Shown: positions 9,304 to 19,080, numbered from the stretch's first letter. The stretch is 64,000 nucleotides of DNA from Pseudoalteromonas lipolytica (GCF_001306915.1 NZ_LJTC01000001.1:221887-285886); one strand, 5' to 3'. The notes: generated by a model from the sequence alone, not told the origin. Numbers and translations are program-made.

Positions 9304-10368
9304 ATGGCTTTAATCAGTATGCGACAACTTCTTGATCATGCAGCTGAAAATGGTTACGGCGTACCTGCTTTTAACGTTAATAACCAAGAGCAAATGCGCG
9401 CAATTATGGAAGCGGCTGACAAAACAAACAGCCCGGTAATTGTACAAGGTTCAGCAGGCGCACGTGCCTATGCTGGTGCCCCTTTTATTCGTCATATGAT
9501 TTTAGCTGCCGTTGAAGAATGGCCACATATTCCAGTCGTAATGCACCAAGACCACGGTACTTCACCAGGTGTATGTCAGCGTTCAATCCAGTTAGGCTTT
9601 TCATCAGTTATGATGGATGGTTCATTAATGTCTGATGGTAAAACTCCTTCAAGTTATGAATACAATGTTGATGTTACTCGTCAAACCGTTGAAATGGCAC
9701 ATGCTTGTGGTGTGTCTGTAGAAGGCGAGTTAGGTGTTTTAGGTTCACTTGAAACAGGTGAAGCAGGTGAAGAGGACGGCGTGGGTGCAGAAGGTAAATT
9801 ATCTACTGATCAAATGCTAACAGATCCTGAAGAAGCCGCTGATTTCGTTCGTAAAACTCAAGTTGATGCACTTGCTATTGCTTGTGGTACATCACATGGT
9901 GCGTACAAATTCACGCGTCCACCAACAGACGATATCTTAGCGATTGATCGCATCAAAGAGATCCACGCGCGTATTCCTAACACGCACTTGGTAATGCATG
10001 GTTCGTCTTCAGTGCCACAAGAGTGGTTAGAAGTGATCAACCAATACGGTGGTGAAATCCCTGAAACCTATGGTGTGCCAGTAGAGCAAATCATCGAAGG
10101 TATTAAATACGGTGTTCGTAAAGTAAATATCGATACCGATCTTCGTTTAGCATCTACAGGTGCAATCCGTCGCCACTTAGCTTTAAACCCAGCTAACTTC
10201 GATCCACGTAAATACTTAGCTGAAGCAACGAAAGCAATGACTGAGATCTGTGTTGCTCGCTACGAAGCGTTTGGTACGGCAGGCCAAGCTGGTAAGATCA
10301 AGCCTATCTCTTTAGATGATATGCACCTTAAATACTTATCAGGTGAACTTGATCCACAAATCAAGTAA
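9304..10368 (+). CDS. fba: Class II fructose-bisphosphate aldolase, Calvin-cycle subtype
   Basis: This is a 354-residue zinc-dependent aldolase that splits or forms fructose-1,6-bisphosphate. Zinc ligand region HQDHGTS (H81, D83, H84), the VEGELGVLG stretch, the long [12 protein letters not shown] loop and NIDTDLR near the C-terminus identify class II. The overall sequence resembles the Calvin-cycle (CbbA) subtype more than E. coli FbaA. The start is taken at the ATG at 9304 ([10 protein letters not shown]), preceded by TTGGAGAAT; a longer in-frame extension from 9226 has no family support. A terminator follows at 10384-10410. Confidence 0.95.
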   Translation: MALISMRQLLDHAAENGYGVPAFNVNNQEQMRAIMEAADKTNSPVIVQGSAGARAYAGAPFIRHMILAAVEEWPHIPVVMHQDHGTSPGVCQRSIQLGFSSVMMDGSLMSDGKTPSSYEYNVDVTRQTVEMAHACGVSVEGELGVLGSLETGEAGEEDGVGAEGKLSTDQMLTDPEEAADFVRKTQVDALAIACGTSHGAYKFTRPPTDDILAIDRIKEIHARIPNTHLVMHGSSSVPQEWLEVINQYGGEIPETYGVPVEQIIEGIKYGVRKVNIDTDLRLASTGAIRRHLALNPANFDPRKYLAEATKAMTEICVARYEAFGTAGQAGKIKPISLDDMHLKYLSGELDPQIK

Positions 10369-10383
10369 TTGATAATAAGTTGA

Positions 10384-10410
10384 AAAAGCCGGCTTGCATG
10401 CCGGTTTTTT
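10384..10410 (+). terminator. Rho-independent terminator after fba
   Basis: AAAAAGCCGGC with the partner GCCGGTTTTTT: a short GC-rich stem followed by six T residues, 16 bases after the fba stop. Confidence 0.88.
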
Positions 10411-10427
10411 ATTGCCTTGATCAAGAC

Positions 10428-10676
10428 GGATCAGCGATTTACTTACTCGTGTTTTTCAGGATCAGTGTTTTACTAACCTTCGCTTTCACGGATCATTATT
10501 TTACTAGTTACGCACTGATCATCGGCTTTTCTTTGCTCAGCTTTTAAACTAAATACTGATCCCCTTAACATTAAATCAACAAGTTATCTTATTCTCTAAG
10601 TAAAATACTGATCTCGGGCTGATCAACTTAGTAAAAACCTGATCTTGATCTGATAGAGTTAGTAGATCAGTGATCC
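10428..10676. repeat. GATC-rich array of seven 18-bp repeats at 31-bp spacing, upstream of porin
   Basis: Three direct copies of a GGATCAGTRTTTTACTAA-like 18-mer begin at 10428, 10459 and 10490, exactly 31 bases apart. Four inverted copies occupy 10545-10562, 10597-10614, 10628-10645 and 10659-10676; the last three are again spaced by exactly 31. The spacers are 13 bases and are not conserved. Twelve GATC tetramers occur between 10419 and 10675, where about one would be expected by chance. The array lies between the fba terminator and the porin gene, and the porin start is about 90 bases downstream. It looks like a set of phased protein-binding sites, possibly sensitive to Dam methylation. 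The binding protein is unknown. Confidence 0.85.
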
Positions 10677-10768
10677 GTGATTTTTGTGTGAAATATAGCC
10701 ACCTTGCCTTGACCAAAAGCCCTTTATGTTCGATTTTTAAGTTACTGCTTAAATTAAGGATCGCTACC

Positions 10769-11719
10769 ATGAACAAACCTGCCATGATGTTGTCGAGCTT
10801 TGCAATATGCTTTATTTCTTTTCATAGTGTTGCCGAAGCTGTAGATGTGTATGGTCGGGCCCATTTAGGAATTGCTAATAGCGACACTGGCGATGGCAGC
10901 GAAACGTCTATTGAGAGCTACAGTTCACGTATGGGTATCAAAGGCAGTGGTGAAATAAGTGATGGATTAAAAGCTGTATATAAGTTTGAATTTGCAGTAA
11001 ATGCGGCTGATCAAGATAGCGATGGTAAAACAGAAGAGAATATTACCGCTCGTAACCAATATGTTGGTCTTCAAGGCAGTTATGGGCAGGTAGTGCTTGG
11101 TCGACATGATACAGCGTTAAAAGTATCGCAGGGTAAAATTGATTTAATGAACGACTTTAATGGTGATGTTAAAGCCTTATTTAATGGCGAAAATCGCCTT
11201 GGCGATGTGGTTCATTATAGCTCGCCAATTGTCGGCAATATGCAATTTGTGGTCACCTATATTGCTGAAGATAATTCTAAACAAGACGAAGAAACCGGTA
11301 TCTCTGCGGCCTTTATGTATGGTGATAGTAAATTTAAAAAAGCGCCTTACTTTGTCAGTGTTGCCCACGACAGTAAAGTAGCCGGTTGTGATACAACACG
11401 GTTTACGGCGCAAGGTAAATTAGGCGATTTAACCTTAGGTGGTATGTATCAACAAAGCGAAAAAGTAGCTGGTTCTGATAAAGAAGATGGCTTTTTGGTA
11501 AGTGCATCCTACAAAATAGATAAATATAAGTTATTGGCGCAATACCAAGATACTGATGGTAACTTCGGTAAGTTAAAAGATTCGGGGAGTGGTACCTCTG
11601 TTGGCGTTGAACGAAGCCTGTCAAAACAAGCACGTATGTACATGTGGTATACGCAGTTTTCACTAGATAATAATGCTGATGAAGATCACTTGGCAGTCAC
11701 TTTAAGGTATGACTTTTAA
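10769..11719 (+). CDS. Outer-membrane porin, Gram-negative porin family
   Basis: The 316-residue protein starts at the ATG at 10769, with TAAGGA 8 bases upstream; a GTG-initiated extension from 10670 is rejected because it would run into the repeat array and hide the signal peptide. Residues 1-24 are a signal peptide ending SVAEA, followed by VDVYGRAHLGI, the usual first strand of these porins. SSRMGIKGSGEISDGLKAVYKFEF, QYVGLQGSYGQVVLGRHD and the C-terminal HLAVTLRYDF with terminal phenylalanine are typical of 16-strand trimeric porins. It probably lets small solutes across the outer membrane. No Pho box was seen before it, although phoB follows. Confidence 0.9.
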   Translation: MNKPAMMLSSFAICFISFHSVAEAVDVYGRAHLGIANSDTGDGSETSIESYSSRMGIKGSGEISDGLKAVYKFEFAVNAADQDSDGKTEENITARNQYVGLQGSYGQVVLGRHDTALKVSQGKIDLMNDFNGDVKALFNGENRLGDVVHYSSPIVGNMQFVVTYIAEDNSKQDEETGISAAFMYGDSKFKKAPYFVSVAHDSKVAGCDTTRFTAQGKLGDLTLGGMYQQSEKVAGSDKEDGFLVSASYKIDKYKLLAQYQDTDGNFGKLKDSGSGTSVGVERSLSKQARMYMWYTQFSLDNNADEDHLAVTLRYDF

Positions 11720-11797
11720 TCCGAAATTTACTATTAAAGCGTAAAAAATGGCTATTTTTGCATTGATTTTTTTGCGCTTTTTGAATTACTCGTTAGA

Positions 11798-11826
11798 CTT
11801 TCATAAAAATGTCATACTTAGTCATA
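11798..11826 (+). promoter_or_regulatory. Pho box upstream of phoB
   Basis: CTTTCAT (11798-11804) and ATGTCAT (11809-11815) are 11 bases apart, with a third partial repeat TAGTCAT (11819-11825). This resembles the PhoB-binding consensus of CTGTCAT direct repeats and suggests that phoB is autoregulated. Confidence 0.75.
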
Positions 11827-11865
11827 ATAATGAAACCAGTTCGCTAACGAAAGAGATAAATTGGA

Positions 11866-12555
11866 ATGTCACGTAAAGTACTAGTCGTCGATGACGAAGC
11901 GCCTATCAGAGAGATGCTGGTTTTTGTTCTAGAGCAAAATGGTTTTCAAGCAATTGAAGCAGAAGATTATGACTCTGCAATTGAAGCTATGGTAGAACCA
12001 TACCCAGATATGGTTTTATTAGATTGGATGTTACCAGGTGGTAGCGGTATTCAAATTGCGAAAAAATTTAAGCAAAACGAATACACTCGTCAAATTCCTA
12101 TCATCATGCTAACAGCTCGCGGTGAAGAAGAAGACAAAGTACGCGGTCTTGAAGTAGGTGCTGATGATTACGTAACAAAACCATTTTCTCCTAAAGAATT
12201 AATGGCGCGCATTAAAGCGGTTATTCGCCGTGTTTCACCAACCTCATTAGAAGAAGCCATTGAAGTTCATGGTTTACGCCTTGATCCAATCTCACACCGT
12301 GTAACATCAGAAGGGAGTGAATTAGATATGGGTCCTACTGAATTTAGATTACTCCATTTCTTCATGACACATCCAGAACGTGTTTACAGCCGTGAACAAT
12401 TACTTGATCATGTATGGGGAACAAATGTATATGTAGAAGACCGTACAGTTGATGTACATATTCGTCGTCTACGTAAAGCGATTGCACCATTAGGGCATGA
12501 CCGTTTAGTACAAACCGTTCGCGGTGCAGGCTATCGTTTTTCAAGTAAATTATAA
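11866..12555 (+). CDS. phoB: Phosphate regulon response regulator PhoB
   Basis: This 229-residue OmpR-family regulator has an acidic pocket VVDDE (D9, D10), phosphoacceptor D53 in LLDWMLPG, K in VTKPFSP, and a winged-helix DNA-binding domain (about 130-225) with [30 protein letters not shown]. These stretches are close to E. coli PhoB. It activates phosphate-starvation genes when phosphorylated by PhoR, whose gene follows after 56 bases. Pho-box repeats precede it. Confidence 0.96.
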   Translation: MSRKVLVVDDEAPIREMLVFVLEQNGFQAIEAEDYDSAIEAMVEPYPDMVLLDWMLPGGSGIQIAKKFKQNEYTRQIPIIMLTARGEEEDKVRGLEVGADDYVTKPFSPKELMARIKAVIRRVSPTSLEEAIEVHGLRLDPISHRVTSEGSELDMGPTEFRLLHFFMTHPERVYSREQLLDHVWGTNVYVEDRTVDVHIRRLRKAIAPLGHDRLVQTVRGAGYRFSSKL

Positions 12556-12611
12556 GTGTCATAGCAATGACCTTAACAAGCTAATTTACATACTTAAGGT
12601 AAAGTGAGTGT

Positions 12612-13943
12612 ATGTATCGAGTAGTGAATAAACAGGCGTTAGCAAAACGCCTGTTTATGTATTTCTTACCCTTGTTATTAGTTGGCGTACTTGTAGGTGC
12701 GCCTTTTTTGCTTTTATTTTTAGGCTCTTTTGCACTGCTAATTTGGCATTATCATCAATTATATCGCCTCAGCGATTGGCTTCTTAATCAACGTAGTTTC
12801 AACCCACCCGAAGGGGAGGGAGCGTGGGAGCAAGTCTTTGAAGGGATCTATCACTTACAACATCGAAACCGTAAAAAACGTAATGAACTTGCAGACTTAA
12901 TACGCCGCTTTCGTGATGGCGCCGAGGCTGTGCCTGATGCGGTAGTGGTTTTACAAAAAGATCTCAGCATCATTTGGTGTAACCAATTGGCTTTAAAGGT
13001 TTTAGGGTTACAGTGGCCTACCGATCATGGGCAACGCTTAGATAATCTTATTCGCGATCCTAAGTTTGCAAAGTACATGAATAAAGCCTGTTTCGATGAA
13101 CCGCTCGAGCTTGATGGTGGCCACAGCTACGATCAAACCTTAGAGTTTCGTGTTATGCCCTATGCAAGTTCACAGTTGATGATGGTGGTGCGTGATGTTA
13201 CTCGCTTAAAGCAACTTGAGCAGATGCGTAAAGATTTTGTGGCCAATGTTTCTCATGAGCTGAGAACACCACTTACAGTGGTAACCGGTTACTTAGAAAT
13301 GCTTGATTCAGATAGCTTACCACCTCCTGCAATGTGGCAAAAAGCGCAAACTACCATGCTTGAACAATGTAAGCGCATGGACAGTCTGGTTAATCAATTA
13401 TTGTCGTTGTCGCGTATTGAAGGGGCACGTCGTCAAGATAACGATAAGCCGGTTAATGTGCCGCAGTTACTTACCTATATTCAAACCGAAGCACAGTCAT
13501 TAAACCAAGACAAAGGCCATGAGCTTATCTTTAATGTTGATGCGAGCTTAGACATTAAAGGGGCCGAAGATGAATTACGAAGTGCCTTTTCTAACCTTGT
13601 GTTTAACGCCATTCATTACACCAAGCCCGGTGGCAAGATTGTGGTTGATTGGCAGCTTAAAAATAACCAAGCCGCATTTAGTGTGACCGATAATGGTGAT
13701 GGTATTGCTGCTGAACATATTAACCGTTTAACGGAACGTTTTTATCGTGTTGATAAGGCTCGTAGCCGCACTACAGGTGGGTCTGGATTAGGTTTAGCGA
13801 TTACAAAACATGTACTTACAAGGCATGACAGTCGTTTAGATATCAGCAGTAAATTAGGCCAAGGCTCGACCTTTGCGTTTGCATTTGGTAGCGAAAAAGT
13901 CGTGCGTTTAACAGATAATATTAAGAAAACTGCAAAGTCATAA
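12612..13943 (+). CDS. phoR: Phosphate regulon sensor kinase PhoR
   Basis: This 443-residue inner-membrane histidine kinase has an N-terminal pair of membrane helices (about residues 14-45), a linker, a PAS domain (about 105-190), a HisKA domain with H215 in FVANVSHELRTPLTV, and a HATPase domain with SNLVFNAIHYT, DNGDGI and GGSGLGLAI. The arrangement and length match PhoR. It senses phosphate status through the Pst system and controls PhoB phosphorylation. It is encoded downstream of phoB, and its stop is immediately followed by Pho boxes for pstS. Confidence 0.96.
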   Translation: MYRVVNKQALAKRLFMYFLPLLLVGVLVGAPFLLLFLGSFALLIWHYHQLYRLSDWLLNQRSFNPPEGEGAWEQVFEGIYHLQHRNRKKRNELADLIRRFRDGAEAVPDAVVVLQKDLSIIWCNQLALKVLGLQWPTDHGQRLDNLIRDPKFAKYMNKACFDEPLELDGGHSYDQTLEFRVMPYASSQLMMVVRDVTRLKQLEQMRKDFVANVSHELRTPLTVVTGYLEMLDSDSLPPPAMWQKAQTTMLEQCKRMDSLVNQLLSLSRIEGARRQDNDKPVNVPQLLTYIQTEAQSLNQDKGHELIFNVDASLDIKGAEDELRSAFSNLVFNAIHYTKPGGKIVVDWQLKNNQAAFSVTDNGDGIAAEHINRLTERFYRVDKARSRTTGGSGLGLAITKHVLTRHDSRLDISSKLGQGSTFAFAFGSEKVVRLTDNIKKTAKS

Positions 13944-13945
13944 AA

Positions 13946-13984
13946 ATGTCATTTAAGGGTAATCTAACTGTCATCTAGTGTCAT
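13946..13984 (+). promoter_or_regulatory. Pho boxes upstream of pstS
   Basis: ATGTCAT (13946-13952), CTGTCAT (13968-13974) and GTGTCAT (13978-13984) form direct repeats with spacings of 22 and 10 bases, close to the helically phased PhoB consensus. They lie about 50-90 bases before the pstS ATG. Confidence 0.8.
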
Positions 13985-14034
13985 TAGAGTAGACCGCAGT
14001 TAGGAAATGGGACGAACAAATCGGAGTAACCCCT

Positions 14035-15003
14035 ATGAAATTCAAAAATCTCGTTGCCGCAATGGGTGTGGCTGTAACAACATTTGTATCAGCACAAGCA
14101 GCTGCAGTTGATAAAGATATGCCTGAGTACACTAAAGTAAGTGGTATCTCTGGTAACTTCTCATCTGTAGGTTCTGACACGCTTGCAAACATGATGACGT
14201 TCTGGGCAGAAGAGTACAAGCGCTTCTATCCAAACGTAAACATTCAAATCCAAGCAGCGGGTTCTTCAACTGCTCCTCCAGCATTAACTGAAGGGACAGC
14301 AAACTTCGGCCCAATGAGCCGTCGTATGAAGTCAAAAGAAATTGAAGCATTCGAAAAGCGTTACGGCTACAAGCCAACTGAAGTACGCGTTGCAATCGAT
14401 GCTCTTGCTGTATTCGTACACAAAGATAACCCAATCAAAGGTTTACGTATTGACCAAGTTGATGCGATTTTCTCTTCAACACGTAAATGTGGTGCTGATG
14501 CACAGGTTAATCGTTGGAGCGAAGTAGGTCTTGAGGGCGATTGGGCAGCAAAAGATATCCAGCTTTACGGTCGTAACTCAGTATCGGGTACTTACGGTTA
14601 CTTCAAGAAGAAAGCACTTTGTAAAGGTGACTTCCGTAACAACGTAAACGAACAACCTGGTTCTGCATCTGTAGTTCAGTCAATCTCTTCTTCAGTGAAC
14701 GCGATTGGTTACTCAGGTATCGGTTATAAAACATCAGGTGTACGTACGGTTCCACTTTCTAAGAAAGGCGACAACTTTGTTGATGCAACATTAGAAAACG
14801 TAGCAACAGGTAAATACCCACTATCTCGTTTCTTATACGTTTACGTGAACAAGCACCCTAACAAGCCGCTTTCACCAATCGATGCAGAGTTCTTAAAAAT
14901 GGTTCTTTCTGTAGACGGTCAAAAAATTGTTGAGAAAGATGGCTATGTGCCACTTTCAGGTAAAATGGCAATGGCTGAACTTAAAAAGCTAGGCCTTCTG
15001 TAA
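14035..15003 (+). CDS. pstS: Periplasmic phosphate-binding protein, PstS family
   Basis: This 322-residue exported protein has a signal peptide (residues 1-24, ending AQAAA). The core has [35 protein letters not shown] and [12 protein letters not shown], the phosphate-contacting loops of PstS-type binding proteins. It delivers phosphate to a PstCAB transporter, but no pstC, pstA or pstB follows; a bidirectional terminator does. It is therefore a stand-alone binding protein gene placed beside phoBR and its Pho boxes, and its partner permease must be encoded elsewhere. AAATCGGAGTAAC precedes the start. Confidence 0.92.
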   Translation: MKFKNLVAAMGVAVTTFVSAQAAAVDKDMPEYTKVSGISGNFSSVGSDTLANMMTFWAEEYKRFYPNVNIQIQAAGSSTAPPALTEGTANFGPMSRRMKSKEIEAFEKRYGYKPTEVRVAIDALAVFVHKDNPIKGLRIDQVDAIFSSTRKCGADAQVNRWSEVGLEGDWAAKDIQLYGRNSVSGTYGYFKKKALCKGDFRNNVNEQPGSASVVQSISSSVNAIGYSGIGYKTSGVRTVPLSKKGDNFVDATLENVATGKYPLSRFLYVYVNKHPNKPLSPIDAEFLKMVLSVDGQKIVEKDGYVPLSGKMAMAELKKLGLL

Positions 15004-15023
15004 CAACCATACAGACATAGACG

Positions 15024-15050
15024 AAAAAACCGCTCAGTGAGCGGTTTTTT
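15024..15050. terminator. Bidirectional terminator between pstS and opgH
   Basis: AAAAAACCGCTCA and TGAGCGGTTTTTT form a perfect stem with A and T tails on both sides. It lies between the convergent pstS and opgH genes and can serve both. Confidence 0.92.
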
Positions 15051-15055
15051 TTCGT

Positions 15056-17038
15056 TTAGCTTTTAGCAAATAATTTTGCCTTAATGCGTTGCTGAGCAAG
15101 GCGTACTTGCTTACGCTTTTTACCCGAGGGAGCCTTAAAGCTTTGAATTGGCATTACCGTTGGATATTCATTAGGTAGTGCAGGTACACTAAAGTTAGCG
15201 TGCTCATCCTTAGGTAAACCAATTTCTTGTTGATGTACACGAAGTGCCGCTAAGGTATCATCGTTTTCAACTTCACTTGGACATAAGAATAAGCCCATTT
15301 TACGCATTTTCACACCTAAGCCGATGCTGCTTGAGTAACGTACAATTGGCGCTGCTAAAATAAGGCCCACTAAAATAGGTGATAACCACCAAAAGAAGGT
15401 CGGTGTGTAATAGTAAGCAACCGAGCCCCAAATAATCGCGGTAATAGTCGAAAATAACGTATAACCAATCGCTTCCTTCCACGGTACCATTCTACCTTCA
15501 CGAGGCTGTGCATCCCAGCTCACTTTTTTACCTAAAAATACGCACACGACAAAATAGCTATGGAATACCATCATTAGCGGCGCAATCACAATAGCAAAAA
15601 CCGTTTCGATGAGTGAACCTGCAATTAGCTTCATCGTGCCACCAAAGGCTTTATTACGGTGTACTAAAGTCACAATAATACCCATTAATTTAGGTAGTAA
15701 CAGTAATACGGCAGTAATGAATAACAACGAATCAATTAGATCCGTTTTGGCAATTTGCCAGGTTGGGAAAAGCTGATAAGCATGGTTAAAGTATACGTCG
15801 CTATTAAGAGCACGAGTCACTGCATCTAAGGTACTTAATGCCAGCATTGATAACCAGATTAACGATGAAATATACGCTGTGGCACCAAATAAAAAGTGCA
15901 TTTTACTCATTAGCTTAAGGCCAGATTTAGGCAATAAACCTAAATGCTGGATATTTCCTTGCACCCATCGTCTATCTCGAATTGCGTAATCGAGAATGTT
16001 ACTTGGCACTTCTTCGTAGCTACCTTCAACATCACTCAGCAGTAACACATCCCAACCACTACGGTGTAGCAGTGAGGCTTCAACAAAGTCATGACTTAAG
16101 ATTTCACCGCCAAATGGGGCATTGCCTTTTAAAACTGGCAGGCCGCAGCATTTTGTAAATGCTTCAACGCGAATAATTGCATTGTGACCCCAGTAGTTTG
16201 CTTGGTTTGTTTGCCAAAAAGCAGAACCAGTTGCCAACATTGGGCTATATAAAATCGATGCAAACTGTAAAAAGCGACCAAAAAACGTGTCTTGGCGAAC
16301 CGGAATAGGGATCGTCTGGATCAAACCTGATTTTGGATTGCTGATCATGCTAGAAGTCAGTTCAAGCATACATTGACCCGTCATAATGCTATCGGCATCA
16401 AGCACAATCATATGATCGTATTGGCTGCCCCAACGTTCACAAAAATCAGTTAAGTTACCTACTTTACGGTGTTTGTTGTCTTCACGGCGACGATAAAAAG
16501 TATGCGCAGCTAAATCACCTAAACGCTTAGTGAGAGCATTCCATGCTTTTAGTTCATTACGTGCGATTTCAGGGTCTTGCGTATCACTAAGTAAGTAAAA
16601 ATCGTAATGTGGCATTTGTCCTGTTTTGGCCAGCGAGCGAAGGCTAACCTCAAAACCGGCAATTACACGCTCTGTATCTTCGTTGTAGATAGGCATAACA
16701 ATGGCTGTTTTCGTTTGGCTCAAGGCATGCTGATTAATCTCGATTGGCTTTTGACGTTTTAAGGTCAACGGGTCAATACGAAATAATTGCAAGATAAAGC
16801 CCATACAGCCACTACAAAAGGCTGTAACAATCCACGCGAAGGTGACTGTAAATAATGCCAGTAAAGCGTACTCAAGCGGTGTCATGCCGTTAGAATTTAA
16901 AATATCGAACATGATCCACACGCCATAGGCGGTAATGCTGAGCGCTAGGCTCGAAAAAAGCCAAGCGCGGGTTTTCTTAAATGGCATTGCTGTTGCTTCT
17001 AACGCTTTACTATTGGACGTCGTTTGGATACCAGACAT
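15056..17038 (-). CDS. opgH: Glucans biosynthesis glucosyltransferase OpgH (MdoH)
   Basis: This inner-membrane family 2 glucosyltransferase makes the backbone of osmoregulated periplasmic glucans. The 660-residue protein has two N-terminal helices, the catalytic domain with MPIYNED, VLDADSIMTG (the DxD region) and RDRRWVQGN (the Q/RxxRW motif), and several C-terminal helices. It is shorter than E. coli OpgH (847) mainly at the N-terminus. The ATG at 17038 (MSGIQ) is preferred, since GGAG lies just before it although spaced closely; a GTG at 17068 and an ATG at 16987 are alternatives. The start overlaps the opgG 3' end by 29 bases, so the genes are coupled. Confidence 0.93.
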   Translation of the reverse strand: MSGIQTTSNSKALEATAMPFKKTRAWLFSSLALSITAYGVWIMFDILNSNGMTPLEYALLALFTVTFAWIVTAFCSGCMGFILQLFRIDPLTLKRQKPIEINQHALSQTKTAIVMPIYNEDTERVIAGFEVSLRSLAKTGQMPHYDFYLLSDTQDPEIARNELKAWNALTKRLGDLAAHTFYRRREDNKHRKVGNLTDFCERWGSQYDHMIVLDADSIMTGQCMLELTSSMISNPKSGLIQTIPIPVRQDTFFGRFLQFASILYSPMLATGSAFWQTNQANYWGHNAIIRVEAFTKCCGLPVLKGNAPFGGEILSHDFVEASLLHRSGWDVLLLSDVEGSYEEVPSNILDYAIRDRRWVQGNIQHLGLLPKSGLKLMSKMHFLFGATAYISSLIWLSMLALSTLDAVTRALNSDVYFNHAYQLFPTWQIAKTDLIDSLLFITAVLLLLPKLMGIIVTLVHRNKAFGGTMKLIAGSLIETVFAIVIAPLMMVFHSYFVVCVFLGKKVSWDAQPREGRMVPWKEAIGYTLFSTITAIIWGSVAYYYTPTFFWWLSPILVGLILAAPIVRYSSSIGLGVKMRKMGLFLCPSEVENDDTLAALRVHQQEIGLPKDEHANFSVPALPNEYPTVMPIQSFKAPSGKKRKQVRLAQQRIKAKLFAKS

Positions 17039-18728
17039 AGCTCCATACCTCGCTGATTTCTTTATCACGTAGTTTTAACGATAAGCGCATATCAACTGGC
17101 TTATCTCCCTCTGGCGCCACTTTAAAGGCTACGCGCCATCCTTGATTGTTTGGTAACTGCTGTACCGTTTTATCGCTTATTTGCCCAGCAGAGAGTGTAA
17201 GATCCGCTTGCATGGCAAAATTAGCTGATAGTTGATTAATGGTTTCGCCACTAAAATCAACGGTAAATTGGCGGTGGCTTTTTGGTGGTGGATTGTCTTC
17301 ACCAGGTAATGCTGCACTACCAATTCGAGTTCTTAACACACTCGCTTTATCTTGAGTTGCAAGCGTGGCATTGAAAGTCGAAAGCTTGTAACTAAAGCTT
17401 AAGCTGTCACCGGCTTTCATTGGCTGCTCTGGCACCCAGTAGCTAACAATATTGTCGTTGGTTTCTGTATCTGTTGGGATCTCTACTAACTCAACGCGCC
17501 CTTTACCCCAATTACCTTCTGGCTCAATCCACATACTCGGACGGTTGTGATAATGTGCTTCGGTATCAAGGTAGTTATTAAAGTCACGGTCTCGCTGTGC
17601 AAGACCAAAGCCTTTCGGGTTCTCGTAGCTAAACGAAGTGACACTTAGCTTCTTCGGGTTATTGAGTGCGCGCCAAACCCATTGACCTTGTTCTGATTGC
17701 ATTAGAAGGCCGTCAGAGTCATGTACTTCAGGGCGGTAGTCGTCGAAGAACTTTGTACTGTTTTCACCGTGGTAGAACATACTTGTTAGCGGGGCAATAC
17801 CAAGCTTTTTGATGTCTTTGCGGGCGAAAATTTGCATTTGAGTTTTCACTTCAGTGTTGGTCGAAGGTGTTAATTCAAAACGATAGGCGCCCGACACAGA
17901 TGGGCTATCTAATAATGCGTAGAGCACGATAGTGGTATCTTCGGGTGCTGGTTTTACTAACCAGAACTCTTTGAATACAGGGAATTCTTCACCTGAACTA
18001 AGAGCAGTATCCACCGCAAGTCCACGGGCTGACAGACCATATACTTGGTGCGGACCAACTAAACGAAAATATGAAGCACCTTGGAACACAGCCACTTCAT
18101 CTTTGTACTGGTTGTTGTTCAGTGGAAAATGCAAACGAAAACCTGCATGGCCAAGTTGTGTATTGGCAATCGCAGTACTGATCTCTTGCTCTAACGGGGC
18201 AGCAGTTGCATCATAACGATAGTAATCTGTTTTAAAAGGTAAACTTTTTACTTCAGCGTTTTGTTCAAGAGTATTAATTGCAACCGGTGAACGATATAAA
18301 AAGCCTGGGTGGAACAACTGCACTTCATAAAGGCTTTGATCTTTCCAAATTGCTTGCTCAGTACGAAAACGGATTGCACGGTAGTCTTGGTAATTGATGC
18401 TTGTGAGCGCCTCAAGTTCAAGATCTTTCGGGGCTACATAAGGCTCTGAAGCGAGTTTTTTAGCACGCGCAGTGATAACATCAAATAGCTTTTCTTGGGG
18501 AATAGTGATCATCTCAGGCTTAAGCTCAACAGCAGCCTTTTCCTTTGAGGCCAGTTTTTCATTTTCGGCTGCTTGAACTTTAACGGCTGTTTGTTCTGTT
18601 TTAGTTACGTTTGATTGCTCTTGTTCTTCAATTGCGTATGTATGACCTGCGCTCATGGCTAATAATACGCCCAATAAGGTCTTCTTTTTAGCAGCACTGA
18701 AGAGCTTGGTTCGAGTTTCTGGTCTCAT
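17010..18728 (-). CDS. opgG: Glucan biosynthesis protein OpgG (MdoG)
   Basis: This 572-residue periplasmic protein has a signal peptide (residues 1-32, ending GHTYA) and then a low-complexity Glu/Lys/Ala-rich linker to about residue 70. The OpgG fold follows, with ITARAKKLASEPY, YQDYRAIRFR, VQLFHPGFLY, SYFRLVGPHQVYGLSARGLAVDTA and RPSMWIEPEGNWGKG, all recognisable MdoG stretches. It acts with OpgH in making or branching periplasmic glucans. AAAGGA lies 7 bases before the ATG. It is the first gene of the opgGH operon on the minus strand. The linker is longer than in E. coli. Confidence 0.95.
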   Translation of the reverse strand: MRPETRTKLFSAAKKKTLLGVLLAMSAGHTYAIEEQEQSNVTKTEQTAVKVQAAENEKLASKEKAAVELKPEMITIPQEKLFDVITARAKKLASEPYVAPKDLELEALTSINYQDYRAIRFRTEQAIWKDQSLYEVQLFHPGFLYRSPVAINTLEQNAEVKSLPFKTDYYRYDATAAPLEQEISTAIANTQLGHAGFRLHFPLNNNQYKDEVAVFQGASYFRLVGPHQVYGLSARGLAVDTALSSGEEFPVFKEFWLVKPAPEDTTIVLYALLDSPSVSGAYRFELTPSTNTEVKTQMQIFARKDIKKLGIAPLTSMFYHGENSTKFFDDYRPEVHDSDGLLMQSEQGQWVWRALNNPKKLSVTSFSYENPKGFGLAQRDRDFNNYLDTEAHYHNRPSMWIEPEGNWGKGRVELVEIPTDTETNDNIVSYWVPEQPMKAGDSLSFSYKLSTFNATLATQDKASVLRTRIGSAALPGEDNPPPKSHRQFTVDFSGETINQLSANFAMQADLTLSAGQISDKTVQQLPNNQGWRVAFKVAPEGDKPVDMRLSLKLRDKEISEVWSYVWYPNDVQ

Positions 18729-19080
18729 TCAATTTTCCTTTAGCCGTAAATCACGTTAATTCATTCATATCCCTTAGCAATTACTGAACCCAAAATAAAA
18801 ACTAATAATCTCAATGACTTTGAGTTGGTGCAGTTAAATGCGAAGAGTAAAATTTTGAAATTAGTGAGAAACAATTACATGGTTGCAGTTGTTTATTCGT
18901 CACCAATATAGAGAAGTTTAATGAACGAAAGCTTGCCCTAATATGAATAGATTAAAGGGTAAACAAAAATATGAACAAAATTACCAGAGGCTTAATTATG
19001 GAAATGAAATTGTAATCGAGAAGAGAAGTGCAGGCACCGAACAGGTTTCAGTGCCCTAATAAGCGAGCTAAAAGTAAGTA
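18729..19080. other. AT-rich intergenic region with one hairpin
   Basis: The region contains the opgG promoter and the 3' end of the small lipoprotein gene. A hairpin at 19033-19055 (GGCAC-C-GAA paired with TTC-A-GTGCC) could end the minus-strand lipoprotein transcript, although no clear T run follows. A 14-codon ATG frame at 18971 has no ribosome binding site and is not called. Nothing else was recognised. Confidence 0.5.

Noticed and set aside
10428..10676. CRISPR array or plasmid-type iteron origin
   Set aside because: Repeats are 18 bases with 13-base spacers and face both ways, and there is no cas or rep gene nearby. A regulatory array fits better.
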